Below are positions 16,974 through 25,132 of a DNA stretch of 36,679 nucleotides, in pieces. The stretch comes from CAJQQK01 sp049116495 (GTDB taxonomy: Bacteria > Pseudomonadota > Alphaproteobacteria > Rhizobiales > Hyphomicrobiaceae). The notes beneath the pieces were generated by a model. The model did no database searches, had not been told where the DNA came from, and saw nothing but the letters and a program-made list of their open reading frames with translations. The stretch lies in contig JAGDYV010000015.1 of NCBI GenBank assembly GCA_049116495.1, positions 1 to 36,679 of the forward strand. The letters are read 5' to 3'. The position numbers were made by a program, and so were the translations under genes. Each line of letters opens with the position of its first letter. The first letter of the stretch is position 1.

Positions 16974-19337
16974 ATGGGGGATCGGCACAGAAGGGCAAAC
17001 GCAGGGATGCCTCACGCAATCATAAGCGCGGGTCGGATGCTGCGAACTGCTGTGTTCATTGTCGCTATGGCTTTTAGCGTCCAATTGGGCACGTCGTTCG
17101 CGTTTTCTACTGGCGTACATGCACAGACGATCGTGCGCAGCATACAAGTCAACGGTAATCGACGAGTCGAACCGGAAACGGTTCGTTCCTATTTGGACTT
17201 TACCGTCGGGGACCGATACGATCCATCGCGCGTTAACGCCTCGTTGCGCTCGTTGTTTTCGACAGGGTTGTTTGCCGACGTGCAGATTACGCGGCAGGGA
17301 ACCGTTGTGATCATTGCAGTCGTAGAAAACCCGGTTATCAACAAGGTTGCCATCGAAGGTAACAGCGAAATCGAAACGAAGACACTGAAAGGCGAAGTCC
17401 GCCTTAAATCTCGATCCGTCTACACGCGCTCACGCGCGCTCTCCGATGCGCAACGAATCCTGGACGTCTATCAGCGACAAGGCCGCTATGCCGCGACGGT
17501 CGAGCCCAAGATCATCGAATTGGACCAAAACCGCGTCAATCTCGTCTTCGAGATCAACGAAGGTAATGCGACCAAAGTCAAAAGCATCAACTTCATCGGC
17601 AACAAGTCGTTTTCAGATTCGCAGCTTCGCGACATCATCACGACGAGCCAAGCGACATGGCTTGACTGGATCAAAGGGGCTAGCCCCTATGACCAAGATC
17701 GCCTCCGCCTCGATCAAGAATTGGTCCGGCAGTACTATCTGAAAAACGGCTACGCAGATGTGCAGGTCACCGCTGCCAACGCCGAGCTGGATCTTGATGG
17801 TGCAGGCTTTATCATTACGTTCGTCGTCGATGAGGGACCACTCTATCGTTTTGGCAGTGTCCAGATAGAGAATTCCCTGCCGGAGCTGCAGCCGGAAACA
17901 CTTCGCGGCGATTTGCTCACGCAAGAAGGCGCAACATTCAATGCCTCGCAGATTGAGAAGTCAGTTGAACGCCTGACGTTAGCCGCCTCCGCGCAAGGGT
18001 TCGCATTTGTTCGGGTGCGCCCCCGTGCCGATCGTGACCCTGCTGGTCAGCTCATCAACCTGACTTACGTGATTGACCAAGGCCCACGGATTTACATCGA
18101 ACGCATCGACATTGTTGGCAATGTACGGACCAAGGACAAGGTGCTTCGTCGCGAGTTCCGCCTGGTTGAGGGCGATGCCTACAATCCGCTGCTTGTAAAT
18201 CGGGCGGAAAAACGCATCAAATCGCTCGGTTTCTTCAAAGCGGTAAAGGTACAACGGCGACCCGGAAGCTCAAACGATCGTGTGGTCATCGTGGTCGCCG
18301 TGACGGAGCAACCCACCGGCGAGCTATCGTTTGGTGCCGGTTACTCAACATCCGAAGGTGTCATCGGCGATATCGCGATAACTGAGCGCAATTTCATGGG
18401 CAATGGTCAGTTCCTGCGCTTGAAATTGGGCGGCTCACTCACACGTCTGCAGGCTGACTTGAGCTTCACTGAGCCACGTTTCTTGGATAAGAACATATCC
18501 GCTGGATTTGATCTCTTTCATAAGGAAATCGATCTTAGCGATTCATCTTCTTACAAGACGCGAAAAACAGGTCTATCGCCACGTATCGGCTTTCCGTTGT
18601 CCGAAAATATCTGGATGACGACCTCTTATACGATCAGCCGGGACGAGATCTATGAAGTCGAAGACGACGCGTCTCTAGCCGTCAAGGATGCCGAAGGCAC
18701 GGCAATCACGTCTGCACTCGGGTTGTCTCTACGTTACGACACGCGCAACCATCGCAAAAACCCGAACCGCGGGATTTACCTCCATGGTTCGACCAACTTT
18801 GCCGGTCTTGGGGGCGACGTTCGTTACGTTCGTGTCCAAGGGGAGGGGCGCGCCTACTATCCGCTGTTCGAGAAGATCACACTGGTCGGTCGAGTCGTTG
18901 CAGGGCATGTTGAGGGATGGGGTGGTGATGACGTTCGCCTGCTCGACGTCTTCTACCGCGGTGGTGAAACGATCCGCGGCTTCGAAAAAGCCGGTTACGG
19001 TCCTCGCGATCTCAGCGGTGATCAGGATGCACTTGGCGGGAAAACCTATTGGGCCGCCAACGCTGAAATCCGCTTCCCGCTTCCCTTCGTTCCTGACACT
19101 CTGGGGATGAGCGGCGCCGTCTTTGCCGATGCCGGGTCATTGTTTGGTGCGACCGATTCAGCCAAAAATAATGTCGTCAACCTCGCTGCCGACTCGTCAA
19201 TTCGAGCTTCCGTCGGCGCAAGTCTGCTGTGGAACTCACCACTTGGTCCACTGCGGTTCGACTACGCATTCCCACTGCAGTATGAAGACTACGACAAACT
19301 GCAACGCTTCCGCTTTGGTGCGTCGACTAAGTTCTAG
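16974..19337 (+). CDS. bamA: Outer membrane protein assembly factor BamA
   Basis: BamA is the core of the BAM complex that folds beta-barrel proteins into the outer membrane. It has 787 residues. The N terminus holds a signal peptide (hydrophobic LRTAVFIVAMAFSVQLG, probable cleavage after GVHA near residue 50). Five POTRA repeats follow (about 52-440; repeat openings include IVRSIQVNGNRRVE, VNKVAIEGN-type INKVAIEGNSEIE, VKSINFIGNKSF, RFGSVQIENS and IERIDIVGNVRT). The 16-strand Omp85 barrel (about 447-787) contains the conserved loop-6 motif TIRGFEKAGYG. It ends in phenylalanine, as barrel-targeting signals do. ATG 16974 is preceded by AAGG. ATG 17007 and 17037 are shorter alternatives that still include the signal peptide. 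Identity is secure. Confidence 0.98.
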   Translation: MGDRHRRANAGMPHAIISAGRMLRTAVFIVAMAFSVQLGTSFAFSTGVHAQTIVRSIQVNGNRRVEPETVRSYLDFTVGDRYDPSRVNASLRSLFSTGLFADVQITRQGTVVIIAVVENPVINKVAIEGNSEIETKTLKGEVRLKSRSVYTRSRALSDAQRILDVYQRQGRYAATVEPKIIELDQNRVNLVFEINEGNATKVKSINFIGNKSFSDSQLRDIITTSQATWLDWIKGASPYDQDRLRLDQELVRQYYLKNGYADVQVTAANAELDLDGAGFIITFVVDEGPLYRFGSVQIENSLPELQPETLRGDLLTQEGATFNASQIEKSVERLTLAASAQGFAFVRVRPRADRDPAGQLINLTYVIDQGPRIYIERIDIVGNVRTKDKVLRREFRLVEGDAYNPLLVNRAEKRIKSLGFFKAVKVQRRPGSSNDRVVIVVAVTEQPTGELSFGAGYSTSEGVIGDIAITERNFMGNGQFLRLKLGGSLTRLQADLSFTEPRFLDKNISAGFDLFHKEIDLSDSSSYKTRKTGLSPRIGFPLSENIWMTTSYTISRDEIYEVEDDASLAVKDAEGTAITSALGLSLRYDTRNHRKNPNRGIYLHGSTNFAGLGGDVRYVRVQGEGRAYYPLFEKITLVGRVVAGHVEGWGGDDVRLLDVFYRGGETIRGFEKAGYGPRDLSGDQDALGGKTYWAANAEIRFPLPFVPDTLGMSGAVFADAGSLFGATDSAKNNVVNLAADSSIRASVGASLLWNSPLGPLRFDYAFPLQYEDYDKLQRFRFGASTKF

Positions 19338-19962
19338 CGAAAGACACCAAACCGCTTCCGGCCCGTTGATGGGTCGCGACAACGACCGACCCCTGTGGCC
19401 GGTCGTTGTGCCATCAGGATAAGCAAATCTACGGTGGCCAAGTGGGTCGGCACAACAACGCATCGGCATCCAACGGATAAAGTGCTCTAGGAGCGAGGTG
19501 AGCCGGGCTGATATGTGTTGCCTCGCCAAAGGCGCTTTGCCTCAACGAAATGGCACCGACAGTTGAGGCAACGCTCAGCCAAATTGCATCAGCGCACCGG
19601 ATTCCTCCTGTCCAGAGCCTGGCCGACTTAGACGACGACAATTCCGTTGCCAAACGGGAATTCAACCAGCAGGAGAAGCACTTGCCCGCAGCCGGGCTAC
19701 ACTCTTCGGCGGTCCGCTTGTTCTCGGAACAAGTCCGCCTCGGCCGAATGCTTACATCTATGTCAGACAGCCTCTAACACCGGAATTGGGGCCTTTTGAC
19801 TTGAACACACTTCAAAGAACTTTTGAGTGTAGCGATTGCTATGCTATGCCGTGAAGTCGTGATGATTAACTATACGGATGCCCAGAGACGCCGGTTGCCG
19901 AATGCCGGGCCTGCTGAGCCCGTTGCCGCGCCAGAAGGCGACGTAGAAAGGTGCATTCCGTA
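19338..19962. other. Hairpin-rich 625-nt gap between bamA and lpxD, no credible gene
   Basis: Many relatives carry skp (ompH) here, but no Skp-like reading frame is visible. The largest frames (for example 75 residues at 19550-19777) show no recognisable motif. The gap holds several clear inverted repeats: ACAACGACCG/CGGTCGTTGT (19379-19409), TTGCCTCAAC/GTTGAGGCAA (19537-19571, 15-nt loop), AATTCCGTT/AACGGGAATT with one bulge (19640-19662), CTTGTTC-TCG-GAACAAG (19717-19733, extended by GGCGG/CCGCC outside), and imperfect ACACTTCAAAG/CTTTTGAGTGT (19807-19830). The gap may contain terminators, an unannotated RNA or operators for lpxD. No function can be assigned. Confidence 0.55.
19379..19409 (+). 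terminator. Stem-loop downstream of bamA
   Basis: ACAACGACCG (19379-19388) and CGGTCGTTGT (19400-19409) form a perfect 10-bp stem with an 11-nt loop, about 40 nt after the bamA stop. No T-run follows, so it may act as a 3'-end stabiliser or a partial terminator rather than a classical intrinsic terminator. Confidence 0.5.
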
Positions 19963-20985
19963 ATGCAGCACCCAGGGTTCTTTGAGCGATCCGGCCCATT
20001 CAAAATTAGTGAGTTAGCGCAAAAACTGAACGCTGAAGGCGTATTAACTGCGGATCGCCAAATTGATGATATTGCCACGTTACGCGACGCCGGTCCTTCC
20101 GACATCTCATTCTTGAGCAATCGCAAATATCTACCGCAGCTTGCGACAACATCCGCTGGCGCCTGTTTGATTGGTTCGCGTTTTGCGGATCAGGTCCCGC
20201 CAAATACCGTGGCGGTGATCGTAGCGGAACCTTATCACGCGTTTGCTTCTGTTCTTTCGCTCTACTATCCAGACAGCCAACATCCACGCATCGTCGATGA
20301 CATGGACAGTGGGCACATTTCGCCATCTGCTCACTTAGAGGACGGCGTCATAGTCGAGCCGACTGCGATCATCGGTCCTGAGGCACGCATTGGAGCTGGC
20401 ACCCGCATCTGCGCCGGCGCGATTGTGGGTTATCGATGCACCATCGGAAGGAATTGCTTTATCGGCCCGCGCGTAACGCTGGTGCACACGCTCATGGGCA
20501 ATAGCATCACGATACACGCTGGGGCTTCGATCGGCCAGGATGGGTTTGGCTTCGCGATGAGTCCGACGGGTCATAGTAAGGTACCCCAGATCGGACGCGT
20601 GGTCATTCAGGACCATGTTGATATCGGCGCAAATACAACCATCGACCGCGGTGCCCTTAACGATACGATCATTGGCGAAGGCACAAAAATTGATAATTTG
20701 GTACAAATCGGGCACAACGTCGTGATCGGGCGCCATTGCGTCATTGTTGCTTTGACAGGTATCGCCGGTTCCTGCGAACTGGGCGATTTTGTCGTCATGG
20801 CCGGGAAATCCGGAGTTCCAGGACACGTCAAAATCGGCGATGGCGCGCAGATTGCAGGTGCTTCACATCCGATCAGCGATGTACCACCAGGGGCGAAGAT
20901 GGGTGGCACGCCAGCACGCCCCTATCGCCAGTGGGCAGCGGAACAAGCCGTTTTGCGTCGGTTAGTTAAGAATGAACGCGCGTAG
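19963..20985 (+). CDS. lpxD: UDP-3-O-(3-hydroxyacyl)glucosamine N-acyltransferase
   Basis: LpxD adds the second acyl chain, from acyl-ACP, in lipid A synthesis (third step). The N-terminal uridine-binding domain (about 10-100) includes DIATLRDAGPSDISFLSNRKY. A left-handed parallel beta helix of hexapeptide repeats follows (about 105-320), with IGPEARIGAGTRICAGAIVG, the segment IGQDGFGFAM and the repeat stretch GHNVVIGRHCVIVALTGIAG. The acyl-binding and catalytic histidine region is in IDNLVQIGHNV. It has 340 residues from ATG 19963, a typical length, with AGAAAGG at 19945-19951. GTG 19951 would overlap that site and was not preferred. fabZ follows after 158 nt. Confidence 0.96.
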   Translation: MQHPGFFERSGPFKISELAQKLNAEGVLTADRQIDDIATLRDAGPSDISFLSNRKYLPQLATTSAGACLIGSRFADQVPPNTVAVIVAEPYHAFASVLSLYYPDSQHPRIVDDMDSGHISPSAHLEDGVIVEPTAIIGPEARIGAGTRICAGAIVGYRCTIGRNCFIGPRVTLVHTLMGNSITIHAGASIGQDGFGFAMSPTGHSKVPQIGRVVIQDHVDIGANTTIDRGALNDTIIGEGTKIDNLVQIGHNVVIGRHCVIVALTGIAGSCELGDFVVMAGKSGVPGHVKIGDGAQIAGASHPISDVPPGAKMGGTPARPYRQWAAEQAVLRRLVKNERA

Positions 20986-21032
20986 GAGATGACGGATCTG
21001 AAATCACAGGAGATGGAAGGTACTTTAGCCAG

Positions 21033-21119
21033 GCTCCGGTTGCTGCTTCCGGAGCAACATTAACTGAGATCGGATCCACTATACGACGCTCCGCGCAACG
21101 CCTCCGCGCGCTACGGAGG
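21033..21119 (+). promoter_or_regulatory. Two stem-loops in the lpxD-fabZ gap
   Basis: GCTCCGG (21033-21039) pairs with CCGGAGC (21049-21055), loop 9 nt. CCTCCG (21101-21106) pairs with CGGAGG (21114-21119), loop 7 nt. Neither is followed by a T-run. The second occludes the GGAGGAG purine stretch that lies 24 nt ahead of fabZ, so a role in translation is possible but unproven. Confidence 0.3.
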
Positions 21120-21143
21120 AGTGATACGCAGAAAGAACGAGAT

Positions 21144-21641
21144 ATGAGCGACCAGACGAACTCCGACACTTCCCTCGCGACAGCTGATATAGCTCGTTTG
21201 CTGAAGCTTCTGCCGCATCGTTATCCGTTTTTGATGGTGGATCGCATGTTCGACATGGATCGTGATGAGAGCGCGATCGGATTGAAGAACGTCACATTCA
21301 ACGAGCCCTTCTTTCAGGGGCATTTTCCCGGTTTCCCAGTGATGCCTGGTGTAATGATCATTGAAGGACTCGCACAAACCGCAGGTGCACTATGCGTCCA
21401 CAGCCTTGGCGAAAGCTATAAGCCCCAACTCGTATATTTCATGGGCATAGACAAGGCCAAATTCCGCAAGCCGGTTGTGCCGGGCGATCAACTCTTCTAT
21501 CACGTTCGGAAAATCCGCAGTCGCGGCCGTGCCTGGCGTTTCTCAGGTGACGCCAAAGTAGATGGTAAGACCGTTGCTGAAGCCGAGATCAGCGCGATGA
21601 TTGTGGATACCGAGGAAACAACGCACCTTCATGCCGGATAA
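21144..21641 (+). CDS. fabZ: 3-hydroxyacyl-ACP dehydratase FabZ
   Basis: FabZ dehydrates 3-hydroxyacyl-ACP in fatty acid elongation. It competes with LpxA/LpxD for the same hydroxyacyl-ACP, which explains its place in the lipid A operon. The hot-dog fold carries the catalytic histidine in FQGHFPGFPVMPG (H60) and the catalytic glutamate in MIIEGLAQTAG (E74). LLPHRYPFLMVDR opens the domain. Length 165 residues, slightly above the roughly 150 of E. coli because of a short N-terminal extension. The ATG at 21144 has a weak purine-rich upstream. Its last 11 nt overlap lpxA. Confidence 0.97.
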   Translation: MSDQTNSDTSLATADIARLLKLLPHRYPFLMVDRMFDMDRDESAIGLKNVTFNEPFFQGHFPGFPVMPGVMIIEGLAQTAGALCVHSLGESYKPQLVYFMGIDKAKFRKPVVPGDQLFYHVRKIRSRGRAWRFSGDAKVDGKTVAEAEISAMIVDTEETTHLHAG

Positions 21642-22440
21642 GCCCAACATTCACCCAACCGCCATCATCGAAGATGGCGCCGTTGTTAGTGACGGTTGCC
21701 AAATTGGTGCTTTTTCGACCGTCGGCCACGAGGTCGAATTGGGACCGGGCTGCGAACTCGTTTCGCATGCCGCTGTCGCAGGACGTACCAAAGTCGGTGG
21801 AGGCACGCGGATCTTTCCGTTTGCTTCCGTTGGCCACCAACCTCAGGATCTCAAGTATCACGGCGAGCCGTCAACTTTATCCATTGGCGAAAACTGCATC
21901 ATCCGTGAAGGTGTGACCCTCAATCCTGGCACTGAGGGTGGCGGCATGAGCACGACGATCGGTGACAATTGTGCGTTTCTTGCCAACTCACACGTTGGCC
22001 ACGACTGTCACGTTGGAAACAACGTCATTTTCTCAAATAATGTCATGCTCGCCGGACACTGCACGATCTCCGACTATGTCATTATCGGGGGAGGCGCGGC
22101 CGTGATCCAGTTTGCCCGTGTCGGGCCGCATGCCTTTGTCGGTGGCATGTCGGGTCTTGAAAACGATCTCATTCCGTATGGTATGGCGCTTGGAAATCGC
22201 GCCTACTTGTCTGGCCTCAATATTGTCGGCCTGCAACGCCGTGGTTTCTCCAGGGAAGCCATTCACGATCTACGCCGTGCCTACCGGTTGCTGTTTGCAG
22301 AAGAGGGTACTTTGGCCGAACGCGTTGAGGATGTTGGCAATGAGTTCTCAGAGCATCCCGTCGTCAATGAAATTATCGAGTTTATTCGCGAAGGCGGCAA
22401 ACGCTCGCTTTGCACACCACGCGCGGGCGGCGCCAATTGA
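21631..22440 (+). CDS. lpxA: UDP-N-acetylglucosamine acyltransferase
   Basis: LpxA performs the first committed step of lipid A synthesis, moving a 3-hydroxyacyl chain from ACP to UDP-GlcNAc. From ATG 21631 it has 269 residues, the family norm. The beta-helix hexapeptide repeats run from IHPTAIIEDGAVV to about residue 190. The active-site segment LANSHVGHDCHVGN holds the catalytic histidine (H124, matching E. coli H125). GNRAYLSGLNIVGLQRRGFS and the helical C terminus (IHDLRRAYRLLF) are typical. The gene overlaps the fabZ end by 11 nt. A longer reading from 21601 lies within fabZ codons and was rejected. lpxI begins at the base after the stop. Confidence 0.97.
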   Translation: MPDKPNIHPTAIIEDGAVVSDGCQIGAFSTVGHEVELGPGCELVSHAAVAGRTKVGGGTRIFPFASVGHQPQDLKYHGEPSTLSIGENCIIREGVTLNPGTEGGGMSTTIGDNCAFLANSHVGHDCHVGNNVIFSNNVMLAGHCTISDYVIIGGGAAVIQFARVGPHAFVGGMSGLENDLIPYGMALGNRAYLSGLNIVGLQRRGFSREAIHDLRRAYRLLFAEEGTLAERVEDVGNEFSEHPVVNEIIEFIREGGKRSLCTPRAGGAN

Positions 22441-23763
22441 TTGGCCGCGCTGCTCACTAAACCGAAACCAGATCAGCCGGCCCACGAGCAGCCGCCAATA
22501 TCCATCCTTGCCTGCGGTGGCAATCTGCCGTTGGAAATAGCACAGACGCTTCGCCGTAATGGTCGACGAACAAACATCGTTCGCATCGCCGGCATGGCAG
22601 ATGCGAACTACGAGGGCTTTGCAGCAACGTCAGTCGGTATTGGACGGATTGGCACGATGCTAGTAGCCCTTCGATCGCATGGTGCGCGAGAAATGGTAAT
22701 TGCCGGGCACGCCCGCCGGCCCGATCTTAGAAAATTGATGATCGATAGGGGGTTCGTCCGAAACATCGGCACGATCCTGTCGTTAACGCGTGGCGGCGAT
22801 GATCAAGTGTTGCGTCGTGTGGCAGCTTTTTTTGAACGCAACGGTTTGAATGTGCGCAGCATTGCTGATATCGCACCCGACCTTCTGACACCTGCAGGCG
22901 TTTTGACCGGCAACGTATCGCCCGCTGGCCAAAGCGCAGCGGCACGCGGCATTCGACTCGTCCATAAACTTGGCAGCTATGACGTCGGGCAGGCCGTCGT
23001 CGTTGATCATAGAGATTCTGTTGCCATAGAAGGGGCCGAAGGTACCGACGGATTGCTTGAGCGCCTACCGCCAATCGAGTCAGTCTGCCGTCGTGATGGC
23101 AATACGCGGGTCTTGATAAAGGCCGCCAAGCCCAATCAAGATCAACGCGTTGACTTGCCAACGATCGGCACCGAAACGATTGAGAAATGCGCCAAAGCCG
23201 ATATCGGCACGATCGCGTTGGAGGCCGGTCGAAGTCTCATCATCGCACGCAATGAAACGATCAAAAAAGCTGAAGACCTCGGTATCGCGATTGTCGGGTT
23301 GCCAGGGCTCGCTCTGAGTGACGACAACGCATTGCAGGTCGCCGATACGCCTCGGTTGCCAAAACTACTGAGCCACGCCCGCCGTCTGCCACATCCGCAG
23401 TTTCGACGTGATGCCCGCAAAGGATTGCATCTTCTGAAAAACTTGCACGGCGACGTCAGCATAAAGGCTGTACTCGTCAGTCGAGAAAATATCCTTGCCA
23501 TTGATGTCGATGAAACAATGAACACCTTCATCGAACGGTCAGAGAAGCTGGCGCAATGGAGTGATAGACGCGAGAAGTCTAAACGCAATCGAACGTTGGT
23601 TGTTGCGATGCCAGGCGCACTCGGACCCGAGGTGTTTCGCGCGTTACGTTCAACCAAGGTTGCCGGCGTTGCGTTGATGACTGTCGAGAATGAGCCATCG
23701 CTATTGGACGAGTTGATAGAATTCGCCAATGCTGAAAATTACTTCGTGCTGAGTCCGCAATGA
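22441..23763 (+). CDS. lpxI: UDP-2,3-diacylglucosamine pyrophosphatase LpxI with an extra C-terminal domain
   Basis: LpxI hydrolyses UDP-2,3-diacylglucosamine to lipid X in lineages without LpxH. The N-terminal domain (20-150) starts ISILACGGNLPLEIA. The C-terminal catalytic domain (166-288) has SYDVGQAVVV, the EGTDGLLER stretch and the motif NQDQRVDLPTIG, whose D238 probably matches the catalytic aspartate of Caulobacter LpxI. Known LpxI proteins end near residue 285; this one has 440 residues. The tail (about 324-438) aligns by eye to the catalytic domain: GLHLLKNLHGDVSIKAVLV with GIRLVHKLGSYDVGQAVVV, and VAMPGALGPEVF with VDLPTIGTETI. In it the catalytic aspartate is alanine (A389). The start is a TTG directly after the lpxA stop; no ATG precedes the glycine-rich motif. 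It overlaps lpxB by 4 nt. Confidence 0.92.
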   Translation: MAALLTKPKPDQPAHEQPPISILACGGNLPLEIAQTLRRNGRRTNIVRIAGMADANYEGFAATSVGIGRIGTMLVALRSHGAREMVIAGHARRPDLRKLMIDRGFVRNIGTILSLTRGGDDQVLRRVAAFFERNGLNVRSIADIAPDLLTPAGVLTGNVSPAGQSAAARGIRLVHKLGSYDVGQAVVVDHRDSVAIEGAEGTDGLLERLPPIESVCRRDGNTRVLIKAAKPNQDQRVDLPTIGTETIEKCAKADIGTIALEAGRSLIIARNETIKKAEDLGIAIVGLPGLALSDDNALQVADTPRLPKLLSHARRLPHPQFRRDARKGLHLLKNLHGDVSIKAVLVSRENILAIDVDETMNTFIERSEKLAQWSDRREKSKRNRTLVVAMPGALGPEVFRALRSTKVAGVALMTVENEPSLLDELIEFANAENYFVLSPQ

Positions 23764-25070
23764 GTTCGCGTAACAATAGCCTCATTTCGCGATTGCGAAA
23801 TGACACGACCGAAAAACCGCCGCAGCCTCATACCGAGGCTGTTGAAGAACGCTTGACGGTTCGCCATGATTTGCGGGCGACATCACAAGACGAAATAACC
23901 GTATTTATCGTTGCGGGAGAGCATTCCGGCGACGCGCTCGGTGGCGGTTTGATGCGTGAGTTGGCTTCGCGCCGGAAAGGTCAAATGCGCTTCATCGGTG
24001 TCGGCGGCGAAGCCATGGAAGCGCAGGGTCTAACGTCATTGTTCCCACTCGCCGATATAGCCGTGATGGGACCGCTCGCTATATTGAGCGCCCTGCCAAG
24101 ACTAACAAATCGAGTGTACCGGACCGTATCGGCAGGCGTCACCGCCAAGCCTGACGTCATCGTTATCATCGACAGTCCCGAGTTCACGCACCGGGTCGCA
24201 AAGCGCCTGAGCCGACAATTGCCCGACACGCCGATTATCAACTATGTCTGTCCAAGCGTCTGGGCCTGGCGCCCGGGCCGGGCCAAAACGATGGCTCGAT
24301 TTATCGATCATGTTCTCGCCTTGTTGCCTTTTGAACCAGACGCGCTGGAGCGTTTGCAAGGACCGCCTGCGACCTATATTGGCCATCCCTTGTCCGAGCG
24401 CCAGAACGCGATCAAAACAATCGACACGGACGTATGGGCCGCCCGGTTGGGGCTCGATCGTCATCGCATACCGTTGGTCGTGTTGCCCGGCAGCCGCCGG
24501 TCTGAAGTTGAAAAACTCATGCCGGTATTCACTGAAACCATCGAAGAGCTCGACCGTGCTGGTCATTCTTGCGAGATTTTGCTGCCTTGTGTCCCCCATT
24601 TGCGTGATCGAATCGATGAACTATCCAAAAATTGGCCGATGCGTCGCCATCTCATTGACGGGGATGAAGCGAAATTCGCCGCTTTTCGTTTGGCACGGGC
24701 GGCGCTTGCGGCATCCGGAACGGTAACGCTCGAACTTGGCATCGCGGGGACCCCAATGGTCGTCGCCTATCGCGTCGATGGTCTGGCCGCTAAATTGCGC
24801 TTCCTGGTGAAGGTTGACTCAGTCGTTCTCGCCAACCTCGTCCTGGAAGAAAAGGCGTTCCCCGAATTTCTTCAAGAAGATTGCAATGCCGAACAGTTGA
24901 GCACGGCCTTGATTAAGTTGATTGAGGATGGCTCAGCACGGAAGGCCCAATTGCGCGCGCTTGAGCGGCTGTCGGAGAAAATGCGTCCTTTGAAAGAGTC
25001 GCCCAGCCAACGCGCCGCCGACGTCATTATGCAATACACCGTGGCCGGGCACATTCAGCGATCAGGTTAG
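23760..25070 (+). CDS. lpxB: Lipid A disaccharide synthase
   Basis: LpxB condenses lipid X with UDP-2,3-diacylglucosamine to form the lipid A disaccharide at the inner membrane (GT19 family). Diagnostic segments are VAGEHSGDALGGGLMREL, FIGVGGEAMEAQG, YVCPSVWAWRPGRA, YIGHPL, VLPGSRRSEVEKLMP and AASGTVTLELGIAGTPMVVAY. The start ATG overlaps the lpxI stop as ATGA, giving 436 residues with about 45 poorly conserved N-terminal residues before the core. No later start has better support. The gene ends the cluster, with a strong terminator beginning inside its stop codon. Confidence 0.96.
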   Translation: MSSRNNSLISRLRNDTTEKPPQPHTEAVEERLTVRHDLRATSQDEITVFIVAGEHSGDALGGGLMRELASRRKGQMRFIGVGGEAMEAQGLTSLFPLADIAVMGPLAILSALPRLTNRVYRTVSAGVTAKPDVIVIIDSPEFTHRVAKRLSRQLPDTPIINYVCPSVWAWRPGRAKTMARFIDHVLALLPFEPDALERLQGPPATYIGHPLSERQNAIKTIDTDVWAARLGLDRHRIPLVVLPGSRRSEVEKLMPVFTETIEELDRAGHSCEILLPCVPHLRDRIDELSKNWPMRRHLIDGDEAKFAAFRLARAALAASGTVTLELGIAGTPMVVAYRVDGLAAKLRFLVKVDSVVLANLVLEEKAFPEFLQEDCNAEQLSTALIKLIEDGSARKAQLRALERLSEKMRPLKESPSQRAADVIMQYTVAGHIQRSG

Positions 25071-25112
25071 TATTGCAGTCACGAGCAAACTCGCAACTGC
25101 AATACTTTATTT
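25069..25112. terminator. Nested, probably bidirectional terminator between lpxB and gltA
   Basis: AGTATTGCAGT (25069-25079) pairs perfectly with ACTGCAATACT (25096-25106), and the loop contains a second stem, CGAG-CAAA-CTCG. TTATTT follows on the plus strand. The 5' arm begins inside the lpxB stop codon. On the minus strand the stem is followed by A/T-richer sequence from lpxB, so it may also stop gltA transcripts, whose stop lies 21 nt away. Confidence 0.85.
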
Positions 25113-25132
25113 GGTCGTCAAACTTCGCTGGA

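Noticed and set aside
19550..19777. 75-codon frame in the bamA-lpxD gap as a possible small gene or skp remnant
   Set aside because: No Skp-like coiled-coil, no signal peptide, no ribosome-binding site, and it contains inverted repeats more typical of non-coding sequence.
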